Shown one piece after another: positions 1 to 11,202 of a DNA stretch of 64,000 nt. This stretch comes from Adiantum capillus-veneris (lineage: Eukaryota > Streptophyta > Polypodiopsida > Polypodiales > Pteridaceae): contig CM043963.1 of assembly GCA_014529385.2 (NCBI GenBank), positions 71,876,412 to 71,940,411 on the forward strand. Reading direction: 5' to 3'. The notes under the pieces are model-generated. The model did no database searches and was not told the DNA's origin. It worked only from the letters and a program-made list of their open reading frames with translations. A program made the translations under genes and the position numbers. Position 1 is the first letter of the stretch. Each line of letters begins with the position of its first letter.

Positions 1-930
1 ATCAAATGGCAACCCTCTTCATATCTCAAATTTTCAAGCATCATGAATTTCCAACATCCATAGTGTCGGACAAAGATCCTAGAATGACCAATAAGTTCTA
101 GAAGGGTCTCTTTTGGAATCTAAGAAGTAGATTAAATTTCTCTTTCGGCCTATTATCCACAAATGGATGACCAAAGTGAAATAACTAATCTAATGATTCT
201 TGAATCTACTAAAAGCCAGTGTCATGGAAGTAGATCAACATTCTCGATGATAGAAGTACCTACCTCTTATAGAGTATGCGTACAATGACATTGCACATAC
301 TTCTATGGGTAAAGCACCTTTCGAGGTTAAAGAGGGAAGATTCAATAGTCCCTTACTAATTCAAGTACATGGGAAGATCTTTGCTGCTGCTGATGAATAT
401 AGCTGAGACCTACAAGAATCTTTTCCAAAGATTAAAGGGGTTATATCCATCTCACAGGAAAGGCAAAAAGGGCTGCTGCTAATAAGCACAAAAGAGCCTT
501 AGCCTTTCAGGAAAATGATTGGGTCTTGCTAAAGTTTCTCAAGGCTCATCTGAGGCATACTATGGCAAGAGTCCTACGGACCACCAAGAGTTCGATGCTA
601 AACTAGCAAAATGATACTATGGTCCTTAAAATTCTTAAGCAAGTCAATGAGATGGCTTATCATTTGAAGTTGCCCAACCATTGGATCATGCACAATTTTT
701 TCCATGAGAACCTACATAAGCCTTACAAAGGAGTGCCATCAAAAGAAGCAATAGTTGCAGACCCTCCAAAAATCAAAGAGCAAGAAGAAGTACTTCAATC
801 TAAGTCCATCTTATGACATGAAGACAAGGTATTAAGAAACGATAAGATTATCTGACGATATCTTAATTAAGTTAAAGAATTATCCTTTTCAAGATGCTAA
901 ATGGATGCAAGGAACCTAGCTTAAGGATAA
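1..930 (+). pseudogene. Chromovirus integrase 3' end with chromodomain remnant (copy 1)
   Basis: This is the decayed 3' part of a Ty3/gypsy polyprotein. Positions 1-120 read as the second half of an integrase core, including the stretch around SDKDPRMTNKF, where the second catalytic Asp of the D,D-35-E triad sits. Frameshifts and stops (for example TAG at about 98) follow. The frame at 619-816 is the integrase C-terminal domain, with NEMAYHLKLPNHWIMHNFFH matching the same segment of the better copy at 12880-12965. From about 815 to 930 the translation, allowing for stops, reads like a chromodomain (RYL.KFKNYPFQDAKWM), which marks the chromovirus branch. The copy runs off the left edge of the window. 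It cannot encode a working enzyme. Confidence 0.85.
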
Positions 931-1326
931 TATGAACCTTGTCAATGCTTAAAATGCTCCACTCGAGTAAGCATATGAAAATGCATTTTAAATGAAAAAT
1001 GTTTTTGTCTTATAATACCTGTTCTCTTTTTATTATGCACAAATTTAAATAATATGTATGCTTAGAATCATGTTCGTGGTGACGATGTCTCCCAAACACC
1101 AAGTAGAATTTGTCACTTTACTTTGGAAGTATGATATGGGCTAAAGAGCAGACATGCTTGCGGGAAGCTACGTCTCCCAAGCACCAGATGGATAAGTCAT
1201 CCATCTTGGAATGATGTCGTAGGGTAAAAAGGGATCCTCTACCCACTAAGAAACATGGACTAATGACTAAGCTTTATCTTCTCTACCTCATAGTCAAGGA
1301 CGACTATGATTTCAAGAGCGAGGTAA
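931..1326 (+). other. Chromovirus 3' untranslated region and polypurine tract
   Basis: Non-coding tail between the polyprotein end and the 3' LTR. It matches 13111-13504 of the second copy closely. It ends in a purine-rich stretch (TTTCAAGAGCGAGGTAA, about 1310-1326) directly before the LTR TG, the expected place of the plus-strand primer. The preceding phrase containing GGACGACTATGATTTCAAG is a common plant Ty3/gypsy signature before the 3' LTR. Confidence 0.7.
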
Positions 1327-3116
1327 TGTCATAAAATATAATATCTAGCTATACCAAATGATTTTCTCATATTAAACTGATCATTTAATGTGTGAGAATA
1401 AACGGGAACAATATTTAGAAGAGGGACATGTGCTTCTAGACCTATCTCAACACGGCACCAAAAGGAGAGATGCTTGCATCTCAATAGGGGTCCAAAAGGA
1501 GATGGTCTATCAAAGATCAAAGTGAAATAAGTGCTTCTAGACTTACCTCAACAGGGGACCAAGAGGAGAGATGGTTACATCTCAATAGGGGTCCAAAAGG
1601 AGGTGTCTATCAAAGAGCAACGTGCATCTAATGGATCTTAAAAAACCTTAGGGTTAGATTCATTAAATACCTCCAATGGTTAGTGTTAAAAGTCCTTTGA
1701 CCTTAGGCAAGCTAGGGCTGAAGCTTGAGCTAGGAACCTGACCTAAACTTACATTTGACCTTAGGAAAGCTAGGGCTGAGCTTGAGGTGGGAACCCAACC
1801 TAAACTTGCCTTTGACCTTAGGCAAAGAGCTTGAGGTGGGAACTCCACCTAAGGTGCTTGTCATGTTTGATGACTAAGGTACTTGAGGTACTTGTCATAC
1901 TTACTGAGGATGGTGCTTGAGAAGCTTCCTATGCGTGGGGGGTAAGGTACTTGAGGATGCGTGGGGGGTAAGGTGCTTGAGTCAAAAAGAGACCCTACAA
2001 ACTTAATGAGGAAGTTGCTTGAGAAGCTTCCTATGCATGAAAGTCCCAAAGTTAGGGGAATCTTTGACCTAACCTTGCACTCACCCAAAGGGCACCCCTT
2101 TTCTAAAAGGGCACATGGGACACATTTCAGACTCTCATTAATCTTAACCACATGGTGTGCTTGAATGCTATTGGTTGGGATAAAGAGGGGTCCAATGAGC
2201 TTCTAGTTCCATCCAATAAATATCTAGCTATTTTAAAGCTCTATCTCTGTGTAAGGGGTAAGGAGGACACTTGTCAAAAGACTACCCATGTACTTGACTA
2301 CATGCTGCATGTGATTGGCTAGGGGGAGAGGGGTCCAATGAGCTTGCAGCATGTGGAAAAGTTGCAACTCACCCCAAGCAAGCAAGGGGGGGTGCTAGGG
2401 GGATATACACCACACACACACTCATTTTGTGGATGGATTCTCACTTGGTGAAAGTAGAGGAACTCCACCTCCTTCTCCAAGCTTGTGAGAAGTAAGAGCC
2501 TACACCAACATCTTGGCTATGGAATGGAAATCCAACCAAGATCCATGCTTCAATGCTTAAGCTCTCCATCTTCTCCATCTTCATTACTATGCTTTTATGT
2601 ATGCTAGAAAGAAGAGTGATGATAAGTGAGGAACTGTTTCTTTCTCCTATGGAATGTTTCTTCTTCCTCTTCCCTACCCTCATTCCCCGCTAGCTCTCTC
2701 CACCTTTGAAGGTGTTTGAGGCCTTGGGACTGGGGCTTAGGATAGTTAATTCTTTCTACAAAGTTTATGTTATGCTTGTGATGCATGAAGCTTTCCATCT
2801 TCATTGTATCACCAAGGTCACAAGGAACACAAAGATTGTATTGTACCAAGTCTCTCTTGATGGGAGAAACTAAAATACAAATGCCTATTGGAGGGGGGAC
2901 CGGCTCCGTATGAATCCGGTCCTCAACTATTGTCATGTTCTCTAAACTCTCTCTCTTGCAAAAGTATTGTTCATGCCAAGTTAACTAAGTACCATGTTTA
3001 TGTTGCTACCATCAATTAAGTTCACCCGCTATGCTCACAAAAGTAATCTCACAAAAGTGTTTTATCTAATTTCCTAATTCTTCTACTCTCAAAGTTCATA
3101 GGCCATTTCCATTACA
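1327..3116 (+). repeat. Chromovirus LTR, copy 1 (about 1.79 kb)
   Basis: Starts TGTCATAAAATA right after the polypurine tract and ends ...CATTTCCATTACA. It aligns by eye with the LTR at 13505-15040 at its start (TGATTTTCTCAT..TTAAACTGATCATTTAAT), in the middle (CTCCAAGCTTGTGAGAAG) and near its end (GGGGGGACCG plus a following CCGGTCCTCAACT). The truncated LTR at 37035-37774 matches its second half. It is longer than copy 2, partly because of internal tandem repeats at 1690-1990. No primer binding site follows its 3' end; integrase sequence abuts it directly. Confidence 0.8.
1690..1985 (+). repeat. Short tandem repeats inside the LTR
   Basis: About three diverged copies of a roughly 55-bp unit built on TTTGACCTTAGGCAAGCTAG...GAGGTGGGAAC (about 1696-1850), followed by two copies of GATGCGTGGGGGGTAAGGT with a shared GCTTGAG context (1930-1980). 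Copy 2 of the LTR lacks this expansion, so it arose after the LTR copies separated. Confidence 0.6.
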
Positions 3117-3281
3117 TTTCTATTGTCCTACCATGAAACCAAGCATACAAGAGTATGTTTCTAAATGTGTGGTATGCCAAAAGACGAAGTTTGATAGAGG
3201 GAAGCAACCTGGATTGCTTCAACCATTGCCAATCCCCGATTCACCATGGGAGAGCATATCCATGGATTTTATCTTTGGATT
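3117..3281 (+). pseudogene. Integrase N-terminal fragment of chromovirus copy 2 (5' of the nested insertion)
   Basis: Translates to the end of the integrase zinc-binding domain (CVVCQ) and the start of the core (LLQPLPIPDSPWESISMDF). It matches 19608-19760 almost base for base. It directly follows LTR copy 1 with no primer site, gag, protease or RT, so about 4.5 kb has been lost. It stops at GGATT (3277-3281), where the nested element has inserted, and resumes at 12164. Confidence 0.85.
3277..3281. repeat. Target site duplication, left (GGATT)
   Basis: GGATT precedes the nested element's TGTTAGC terminus, and the same five bases follow its other end at 12159-12163. An uninterrupted relative at about 19755 has a single GGATTTTCTAAGTC here. 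A 5-bp duplication is what a Ty3/gypsy-type integrase leaves. Confidence 0.85.
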
Positions 3282-4203
3282 TGTTAGCAGCGGCTAACAC
3301 AGGCTACACCAAATATGCATCAAGCGGGAGATATCTATGGTTGTGCATAATATTTCCACTTTGTATAAGTCTTGGGCTCACTTGGAGTTCCAAAGTTGTA
3401 TATGGTAGTTTGAGGGCTCAAGCTTAAACACATAGTAGAAGGGAAAGTGGTGAAAGCCTTTAAAAGGAAGCCTTTGTGTAAGGAGGCTTCATTCTTGAGT
3501 ATCCACTCTTGAGAATCCACTTTTGAGAGCTCCCTCTCTCAAAAGTGTTCACTCTTTGGCCTAGCCTTGAGCTTAATGTCTATGCTTGAGAGGCTAGTGC
3601 TAACCATTTTAATTAAAGTAAGCTCTTCTTGATTAATCTAATTCTTATTTTCTCATTAGTCTCTTCTTCTCTACATTTCATCTTGTCATGAAGTAGTATT
3701 ACACTTTCATTATTCTAGATTTGAGAGATGTATGTACTTATTGCTAGTAACCACTCTTATCTCTCTACGAGCAATAGATTTGCGATATCTAGCATCACAA
3801 ATTAGGGTGATTAGGTTGGGTCTTAATCTTCTAATTTGTGTGTGTGCCCTATTCTTTGCTTGTGTGTGTAGATAGGTTTTATGAAGCTCTAGCACCATTC
3901 ACCTCGTGTGTATAAGCTATTGATGAAGTGCCTTAATTGACGTGTGGTAATTAGTGTGTGCTTATCATTAGTGTGTTTGGAGTTTCTAGTCTATGGAAAG
4001 TCGGACTTCGGTGGGCTTGATGTGTGTAGGAGATTAATTGATTAGTGATTAGAGTAGGTGTAGAGTTAGTCTTGCAATGGCTAATCTCTACTTGCAATGG
4101 AGAGGCGATCTCTTGAATCCTCTACTCCATTCATCCGATGCTCGTGCTTCCATGCCCTAGCCGGGTTGTCGATCCACGGATTTGATAATTTTGTGTGGGT
4201 TGC
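3282..4203 (+). repeat. Extra LTR copy of the nested element, inverted relative to the other two
   Basis: Reads TGTTAGCAGCGGCTAACACA on the + strand and is the reverse complement of 11250-12158. It carries the same landmarks: GGAGTTCCAAAGTTGTA, the 62-codon spurious frame at 3710-3898, and GGCATGGAAG in complement. It lacks roughly the last 30 bp of the LTR found next to the primer site. With the following LTR it makes a near-perfect palindrome with arms of about 0.9 kb and a spacer of about 16 bp (4191-4206). Confidence 0.85.
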
Positions 4204-4206
4204 GAT

Positions 4207-5120
4207 AATTATCAAATCCGTGGATCAGCAACCCGGCTAGGGCATGGAAGCACGAGCATCGGATGAATGGAACAGAGGATTCAAGAGATCACCTCTCCAT
4301 TACAAGTAGAGATTAGCCATTACAAGACTAACTCTAAACCTACGCTAATCACTAATCAATTAATCTCCTACACACATCAAGCCCACCGAAGTCCAACTTG
4401 CCATAGACTAGAAACTCCAAACACACTAATGATAAGCACACATTAGTTACCACACTTCAATTAAAGCACTTCATCAATAGCTTACACACACAAGGTGAAT
4501 GGTGCTAGAGCTTCATAAAACCTATCTACACACACAAGCAAAGAATAGGGCACACACACAAATTAGAAGATTAAGACCCAACTTAATCACCCTAATTTGT
4601 GATGCTAAATATCGCAAATTTATTGCTCGTAGAGAGATAAGAGTGGTTACTAGCAAGAAGTACATACATCTCTCAAATTTAGAATAATGAAAGTGTAATA
4701 CTACTTCATGACAAGATGAAATGTAGAGAAGAAGAGACTAATGAGAAAATAAGAATTAGATTAATCAAGAAGAGCTTACTCTAATTACAATGGTTAGCAC
4801 TAGCCTCTCAAGCATAGACATTAAGCTCAAGGCTAGGCCAAAGAGTGAACACTTTTGAGAGAGGGAGCTCTCAAAAGTGGATCCTCAAGAGTGGATACTC
4901 AAGAATGAATCCTGCTTACACAAAGGCTTCCTTTTAAAGGATTTCACCACTTTCCCTTCTACTTATGGGTTTAAGCTTGAGCCCTCGAACTACCATATAC
5001 AACTTTGGAACTCCAAGTGAGCCCAAGACTTATACAAAGTGAGTGAAAATATTATGCCCAACCATATATATCTCCCGCTTGATGCATATTTGGTGTAGCA
5101 TGTGTTAGTTGCTGCTAACA
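4207..5120 (-). repeat. 3' LTR of the nested element
   Basis: Same orientation as 11203-12158 and nearly identical to it. The right edge (- strand start) is TGTTAGCAGCAACTAACAC at 5120, preceded on the - strand by a purine tract. The left edge lacks the terminal 40-odd bp (the GTAGGGAGGCGTTGTAG part) and joins the inverted copy directly. Confidence 0.85.
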
Positions 5121-5134
5121 TTCCCCCCTTCCTA
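5121..5134 (-). promoter_or_regulatory. Polypurine tract of the nested element
   Basis: On the - strand AGGAAGGGGGGAA lies immediately before the 3' LTR TG. It marks the plus-strand priming site and fixes the element's orientation together with the primer site at 11180. Confidence 0.75.
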
Positions 5135-5589
5135 ATTTGGCGCACGTCCTCGTGTGCCGGTGAAGCAAGACATGGTGACATGGTAGAAAGCAAGTCCATG
5201 GAAGAAATGTTGAGCTTCAAAACATAAGAACAAGTAATGAGCATCAAAGGCCAACAAGGATACAAACCTAAAATACATTGAACAATCATGCAAAGTAAGT
5301 TTTTTGCTTCCAAAAGATGAGTCAATCATAGTCAAAAACTAGACAACATAAAGCAAAAAAAAAAACACCTAAACTATTGTGAAGATTAAACCACTTGAAA
5401 TTTCAGTTTTATGCATGAAACACAAGCAATCAATTATTACCCTAGGCTAATGCAAGTTCATAAACCTACTAGCCTAAAAACTATGTGAACAATCTTAATA
5501 AATCATTCAAGCTTATCATGTCCACGGGCTATAAAAAAGATCCTAATCTATTAGTACATCGTCATAGATTTCTTTTTTTGAAGCTCATG

Positions 5590-5830
5590 GAAGTTTTTTT
5601 TTTGTCATTCATTGAAAAAATTTAAAGTACAATCACAAGGCTACCACCCTAAGGCAATTCTAGGTGCGACTCCTGGCTCCTTGAACCCTCAAGAAGGTGT
5701 TCCAAAAGCCTACTAGCCAACCAAGGCGACGGCTAACCCCTATTAGCCGAGGAGATCGGTTTAGGGCCTTGACCAAGCAAGCCAAGGTGATTCCCCTCGC
5801 CTGCCAAGTGCGCTAGGCCTCACATAGACA
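5590..5830 (-). repeat. Possible SINE-like insert (weak)
   Basis: On the - strand this compositionally distinct stretch contains TAGCGCACTTGG (A-box-like) and GGGTTCAAGGAGCC (B-box-like). It ends GATTGTACTTT followed by T/A runs, reminiscent of plant tRNA-derived SINEs. The two boxes are about 130 bp apart, too far for a normal internal Pol III promoter, and no target duplication was found. It may simply be GC-richer LARD sequence. Confidence 0.2.
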
Positions 5831-8169
5831 CAATATAACATAAAGATTTTGATTTTCATGTGTCTAGTAGCATTTTTGCTACTTTTTTTTGGACACTTTT
5901 TTGCTTCATTGATTCATGTTTTAGAACATTTTTATTGCTTCCAATATGAGATGCTAATGGAAATTGGATTAAAGGACTAAAGCCTAATCATAGCCCTAGG
6001 TCATGTTAAAAATGAATCGAGTATTTAGACTATCACTAAGAGTCTAGGACTAGCAAGAAATGATCCTACATTAATCTAAGGTCAAGGCCAATTACCTATG
6101 ATTAGCACACAAAAAACCTAATTTTTGATGAGTTAATTTTCACAAAGCAAAGTGTTGAAACTTTAGGATGCCTAGCTTTCGAACAAAAAAACCATAACTT
6201 AGAAGCAAAAATTACTTAAGCCAAGCATAGAGAATGAAGAGATGAATAAAAGAGCAAAAATCATGGAAGGATTACACCTATTCATGCTCTTTGTGCATCC
6301 TCGAGCAAGCATCCCCTTTGTGTAGAGAAGCCTCTTGATCTTTTTATTTGCAAAAGAAGCTGATTTGAAGCTAAGTGTGAGCACAAGCTTCAAAGCCTTT
6401 TATTGAAATCCAAAAAAACACAAAAAAACATCAACGAAAACCTAAAACTAGGGTCTTGCATACCCACATTTGCCAAAGGGAAAAAACTCAAGGGAAAAAA
6501 ATGCCTTTGGTTATGCACATGATGCTCTTTGATAGCAAATTTATGCATACATATCAACCATGAGAGATAAAATGAGCTTCTACATAAGCAAATAGTGCAA
6601 TTTTTACCATCTCTTGAGCATGATTCAAATTTGATTATTTTCTAGCTCAATGAAATATGGAATTTAAAACAAGCCAAGAGCTGAAAATAAAGCAACTTTT
6701 GAATGAAATGAAGTGGCTCTCGATAGCCAAATTTTACAATTTAAAGCTTTCCAAAAAGTTGGCTAACAATTAGCTCACATGAAATTTTACATTTTTTAGT
6801 GCAATCTATGAGCTAGAGATGACTACAACTCTTAATGGAATGAAAGTGAATGGATTTCAATAGCCAAATTATGTACTTGAAAGCTCAAAAAAGTTGGGTA
6901 AATACTAGCTCAAATGAAAAAAATTCACTTTTGACCAAGCTATGAGCTAGCATGTATACAACTTTAATCCAAACATTTGGAATGGCTCTAATTAGCCAAG
7001 TTTTGCAATATTTTTCAATGATGACCCCTTCTTGGATCAATGAAAATCACACACCTGCCACACCTCTTCAAAACAACTCAACTCATTAGTGCTCTTAAGC
7101 ATTTGAACATTTAAAGTAAGCACTAAAAAAATCAACCACAAACCCAAAATTTTCATGCTCTCTTTTGGCCATTAAAACAAGCTCAATTTTAATGCTTTCC
7201 AATGATTTTTCATTCAAGTCGAGCACTAAAATGTATCAAGCAATGCCAAGCTCAAGCATAAAGCACACTCGTCATAATGCAACTCTCATGCCTGCATGCA
7301 TATCACAAGGAATTTTTCCATTTAGCATTAACATAATACTCAAAGTTCAAACCAAGGCAATGAAGCTTGTTTGTGCATATCAAAAAGAGCTTGCCATTTA
7401 GTGCATCACAGTATTTTGGCATTCAAAGTAAGCATTAAAAGCATGCTAACTCACAAGCCCAAAAGTTTTGGTGCTCTTTTTTGTCCATAAGATCAATGTT
7501 AGTGCTTTGCAGTGATTTTTGCATTCAAATAAAGCACTAAGAATTCACAAGTCAAAAATTAATTCTTAGTTTTGGCCAAAGAAAGCTCAACTTTTTAGTG
7601 CTATGCAAGGACTTTTAAGCACTGAAAAATGCAACAAACAAAGGCCAAGCCTAAGCACAAAAGTTGCAATCATTCATCAACTCTTCATCAATGTAATCTC
7701 ATGCTCGCACGCATCACGTTAAAGAATTATTCTTCTATTGCAATGAGATACTTTAATCAAGGTGGCACTAATCCAATGCAAAAGCCAAGGTTTGGGTACA
7801 ATGAAGTTCCTTCATACCTTCAAAGGCTCACTCGATCATAGCACACATGATTATATACAAAGCAAGAAGAGTGAGAAAGAGAGACACAGAATGACAATCA
7901 CTTAATTGACATAAGCTCATTCAAACTTATTTTAGTGCTAAAAGGAATATCTGTCAGACACAAACACTAATCATCATTTATTGCAAGGAGGTTCACTCCC
8001 CACCATGAAGCGATTTTTTGGATTATCTCAATGGGCTTACCTAAATTTTTCCTAACTCTTGCTGCCTCAATTTTGTCAAGTTCCTGCATTACTTGATCAT
8101 GTTTATGGTTTCGATTATTTAATGAGGTTCTTTGAGTCGCAAAGGTGCGAACTACCTTGTTTTTTTATT

Positions 8170-9047
8170 AAAAAAAAACTTTTCTTTTGTTGTTTTAATT
8201 TTTGCTACGCTCATAGACAGGTGGTTACATAGAGCGGGGAAGATTGGGAGCAGGGACACGGTAGTGTACTAGGAGTGTGGGCATTCCTGTGTGCTGAGGT
8301 TGGATGCTCTTGGGGATTCTGCAGGGATTTGGTGAGCACGCCTATGCCTGAGCGTACTACTAGTGATTGAGAGAAACTTGAAGGTCATAGCTACGACTCC
8401 TCGAGTAGCAGCAAAGATCAGTGTGCATTGTGTCCTGTTTAATGGCAGGTGCCAGGTGCTCTGGCTCTATCAATTCATGTCAAGCATTGAACTCCAACTA
8501 GGTGCAATTTTCAGCACGGATATAAAATGACTGGGACTGTGAAAGGGTGTCTGTGGTTTTGACGTTGGTGGTTGATCTCAGTGCAGGCACTGTAGGTGAT
8601 GATCAAACGCAGTAATCGGTAAGGCGAGACTCGGGGACCGGGGCGGGCAATGGGGCCGCGTTCAGGCTTGGGGGTGCACACATGTGTGTGTGTGTGTGTG
8701 TGTGAGTGTTGTGAGCAACTAGGGTACTTGGGAGCCGCAATCTTGTGTGTGTGTGTGTGTGTGTGTTGTGTTGATGTGATGTGGCCAGCAAAGCAGGGTC
8801 GAGGTCTACACATGTGTGTGGGTGTAGTTGTAAGGTAAATGCTGCAGCAAGGCACAGTGCAATACACAACTATTGCGGCCATTTTCAATGGTTACTGTAC
8901 AGCAATGTGGACACGTAGACATGAGAAATAGCGTAGGAGCAGCATGCCGTCGATACTCTGAGAAGCTGAGAACAATAGTGTAGGTGCACTGTGAGAGCAT
9001 TGGAGCAATCTCCGAGCAGATGAAAGAGCGCCAAACGTTATAATCGG

Positions 9048-9085
<38 letters not shown>

Positions 9086-9540
9086 ACGGGGCAGAGTAAA
9101 GGTGGGATGGGCCGAGTAAAGCTGTGTGTGCGCGCTACAAGCGCATTAACAAATCTGTGGCGAGTTGATATTGGACAGCCTGGCAAGAACCGTGCTCCAT
9201 AAGTCAACAAATCGAGAAAAAGGGAGCGATGGGTGGGTTGGCTCCGGGTTAGCAATTTAGCAGCAAGCTGCGTCTGCTGGAGCATGTGCGAGCATTGAAG
9301 GACATGTGTAGAGATCAATTCCGCTGATAGAATCATGGGCTGGTAGAACCTGGCAGCTCCCTTTCAAGAATAGCGAGTGCCAATCAAATGTGTGAGGTGG
9401 CGAGATGCCCGCAAGGATTCTACTCTAGGTGTGTGTGCGCTGCAAGCAAGAGATCAGGTCGTTGTGTGCGTGTGTGTGTGTGTGTGTTGTGTTGATGCAC
9501 CATTATTGGCACTGGCAAGACAAGCAACTTTTTGGCTTAT
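8170..9540. other. GC-richer block with TG microsatellites inside the nested element
   Basis: Flanked by A/T runs (TTTTTTTATTAAAAAAAAA at about 8161-8179 and TTCTTTTTTTTTAAAA near 9540). It contains (TG)n at 8683-8704, 8744-8766, 9052-9082 and about 9465-9488. The base composition differs sharply from both sides. It could be a separate insertion into the element, but no terminal repeats or target duplication were recognised. Confidence 0.45.
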
Positions 9541-11179
9541 TCTTTTTTTTTAAAATTTTATTTTTCAAATACCTCTTTAAATGAGGAGTCTCCCATGGGA
9601 AATGTGAGCAAAAACTATTGGCATTGTGTATGTATGTGTGTTGTGAGCTCTTTTATCATTGGCAATACAGTACAGTACGCATAAACTAGCTACTGCATCC
9701 CTTGTGCATTTTTTTATATTTTTGAAAAAAGCTCATTTACGGATCCGTTCCCACACACTATCTAAAGTAACTTCGATTATGTATTTTTGCGCATGGGACA
9801 TATGCACCACAATTTGGTCAATCGATTGGTTCATCATAATTGTGTACGCAACCTTCTTGATTTCTTCATGTTCAATCGATTTGAGCATGAATTTCAATGA
9901 CTAGTCCGAAAATTAAGTTTACTCCAAAGCATAGTGCATACATTCAATTAGGTCATACATTCCTTAATTGATTCATCATGCAAGCTCAAAATTTTGTTAT
10001 CGAAAGGCGGTTTACATGAATCATTGCGTACACACATGTATGTAGTGCATTACTTCTCAAATGCAATTTGTATCCGATTTCAATCATTGCAATTTTGAAT
10101 TGCTCATATCCCAAAGCCCTAATCATCCAAATCAAATCGGATTTGTCATTTGGTTTGTACGGTTACACTTAATTGATTATAGCATTTGCAAAAGCACAAT
10201 TCAATGAAATTTTTACCAATTTCCATCAAATCGGCATACACATCAATTATTTTGCCAAATTAATCATCATAATTGGTAAAAAATACCAATTATTCATTCA
10301 AGCACCGGATTGCACATGCCATTGAGTAGGCACACACACCCAAATTTAGGCCAAAATTTTATGCAAAAATTACATTAATTCCCCATTGCAATGCTCAAAT
10401 TGCAAACTTAATTAAGCATAAGTGAATGCATGCATGCTCAATTTTTCAAAAATTACACTATTTTTACCCAATCAAGCAATGCACACACTAAAAAATTAAG
10501 CACAATTGATTGAATATTTCTCAATTGGTAATGAATTTAGGCTTACACCTAATGATTGCACACACTTTCTTTGCAAATTTCATAATCAAAAACCATTTAG
10601 GTGTCCCAATTGACCATCAATCATTGAAAATCAAGTGGTCATGGATGGGCACACACACTCAATTTTTGCCCAATTTTTTGGCAATTAGGCTTATCCAATG
10701 TTTGAATTAGCCTCACATACTCATCATTTATAGGATTGTCCACGTGAAGTCGCATCATTGCACACACAAGTGTGTGCACCATCAATTTGGTTCCAAAATT
10801 GACCATTTGTAGGTAAAAAAATCACACACTCAAATCATCAAATTAGGTATTTATTAGCACAATTAACTTGATTAGAGTGATGATTCCACCTCTTGCAAGG
10901 GGATTTCACATACTTTACACTTCAAATGTTAGTGGTTAGGTTACAAAGGTTAGTCAAAATTAGTAGAAATTAACATGAAAAGAAGCGAAATTAGTAAGGG
11001 TTAGCATGAAATTAGTGAAATTGGGGGTTTGGGATATTCATAACTCAACATTAGCATCAATTTTTTGCACAACATCATCAAATCAAACCAAAAAATGAGT
11101 TACACACATTCAAAAACCAACAAAATTAGTAATGAAATTACTCTATTCTACACATCCTAAACTCACTAGCTTAGGTTAT

Positions 11180-11200
11180 CGATCCCCGGCAACGGCGCCA
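11180..11200 (-). promoter_or_regulatory. Primer binding site complementary to tRNA-Asp
   Basis: The - strand reads TGGCGCCGTTGCCGGGGA followed by TCG, complementary to the 3' end of plant tRNA-Asp. It lies two bases after the 5' LTR end (CCTCCCTACA). This primer is typical of Tat/Athila-type plant elements, which suggests which autonomous family could drive the non-coding element. Confidence 0.9.
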
Positions 11201-11202
11201 AA

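Larger units (their letters stand above)
5135..11179 (-). other. Internal region of the nested element: about 6 kb without recognisable coding sequence
   Basis: AT-rich at both ends, with phrases such as CTCAAATGAAA, AGCACTAAAA and AATTGATTG recurring at irregular spacing; I could not define a tandem unit. The middle (about 8170-9540) is clearly GC-richer and studded with TG tracts. All frames are short, and none shows an aspartic protease, an RT palm motif (xxDD), an HHCC finger or a zinc knuckle. The frames at 8511-9336 translate mainly to TH/CV repeats from the microsatellites. Confidence 0.6.

Noticed and set aside
1861-2164. Overlapping ORFs of 96 and 67 residues in the LTR
   Set aside because: They fall in LTR tandem repeats; not maintained in LTR copies 2 and 4.
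3710-4687. Two 62-codon ORFs in opposite orientation (3710-3898, 4499-4687) and a third at 11538-11726, nearly identical
   Set aside because: They are the same segment of three LTR copies; no promoter-coding logic or domain.
8511-9336. ORFs rich in His/Thr or Cys/Val (8511-8888, 8603-8869, 8650-8838, 8806-9336)
   Set aside because: These are translations of TG/AC microsatellites, open on both strands because the repeat lacks stops.
11180-11200. Resembles the 3' end of a tRNA-Asp gene
   Set aside because: Only the last 20-odd bases match; there is no acceptor, D or anticodon arm upstream, and its position two bases from an LTR end makes it a primer binding site.
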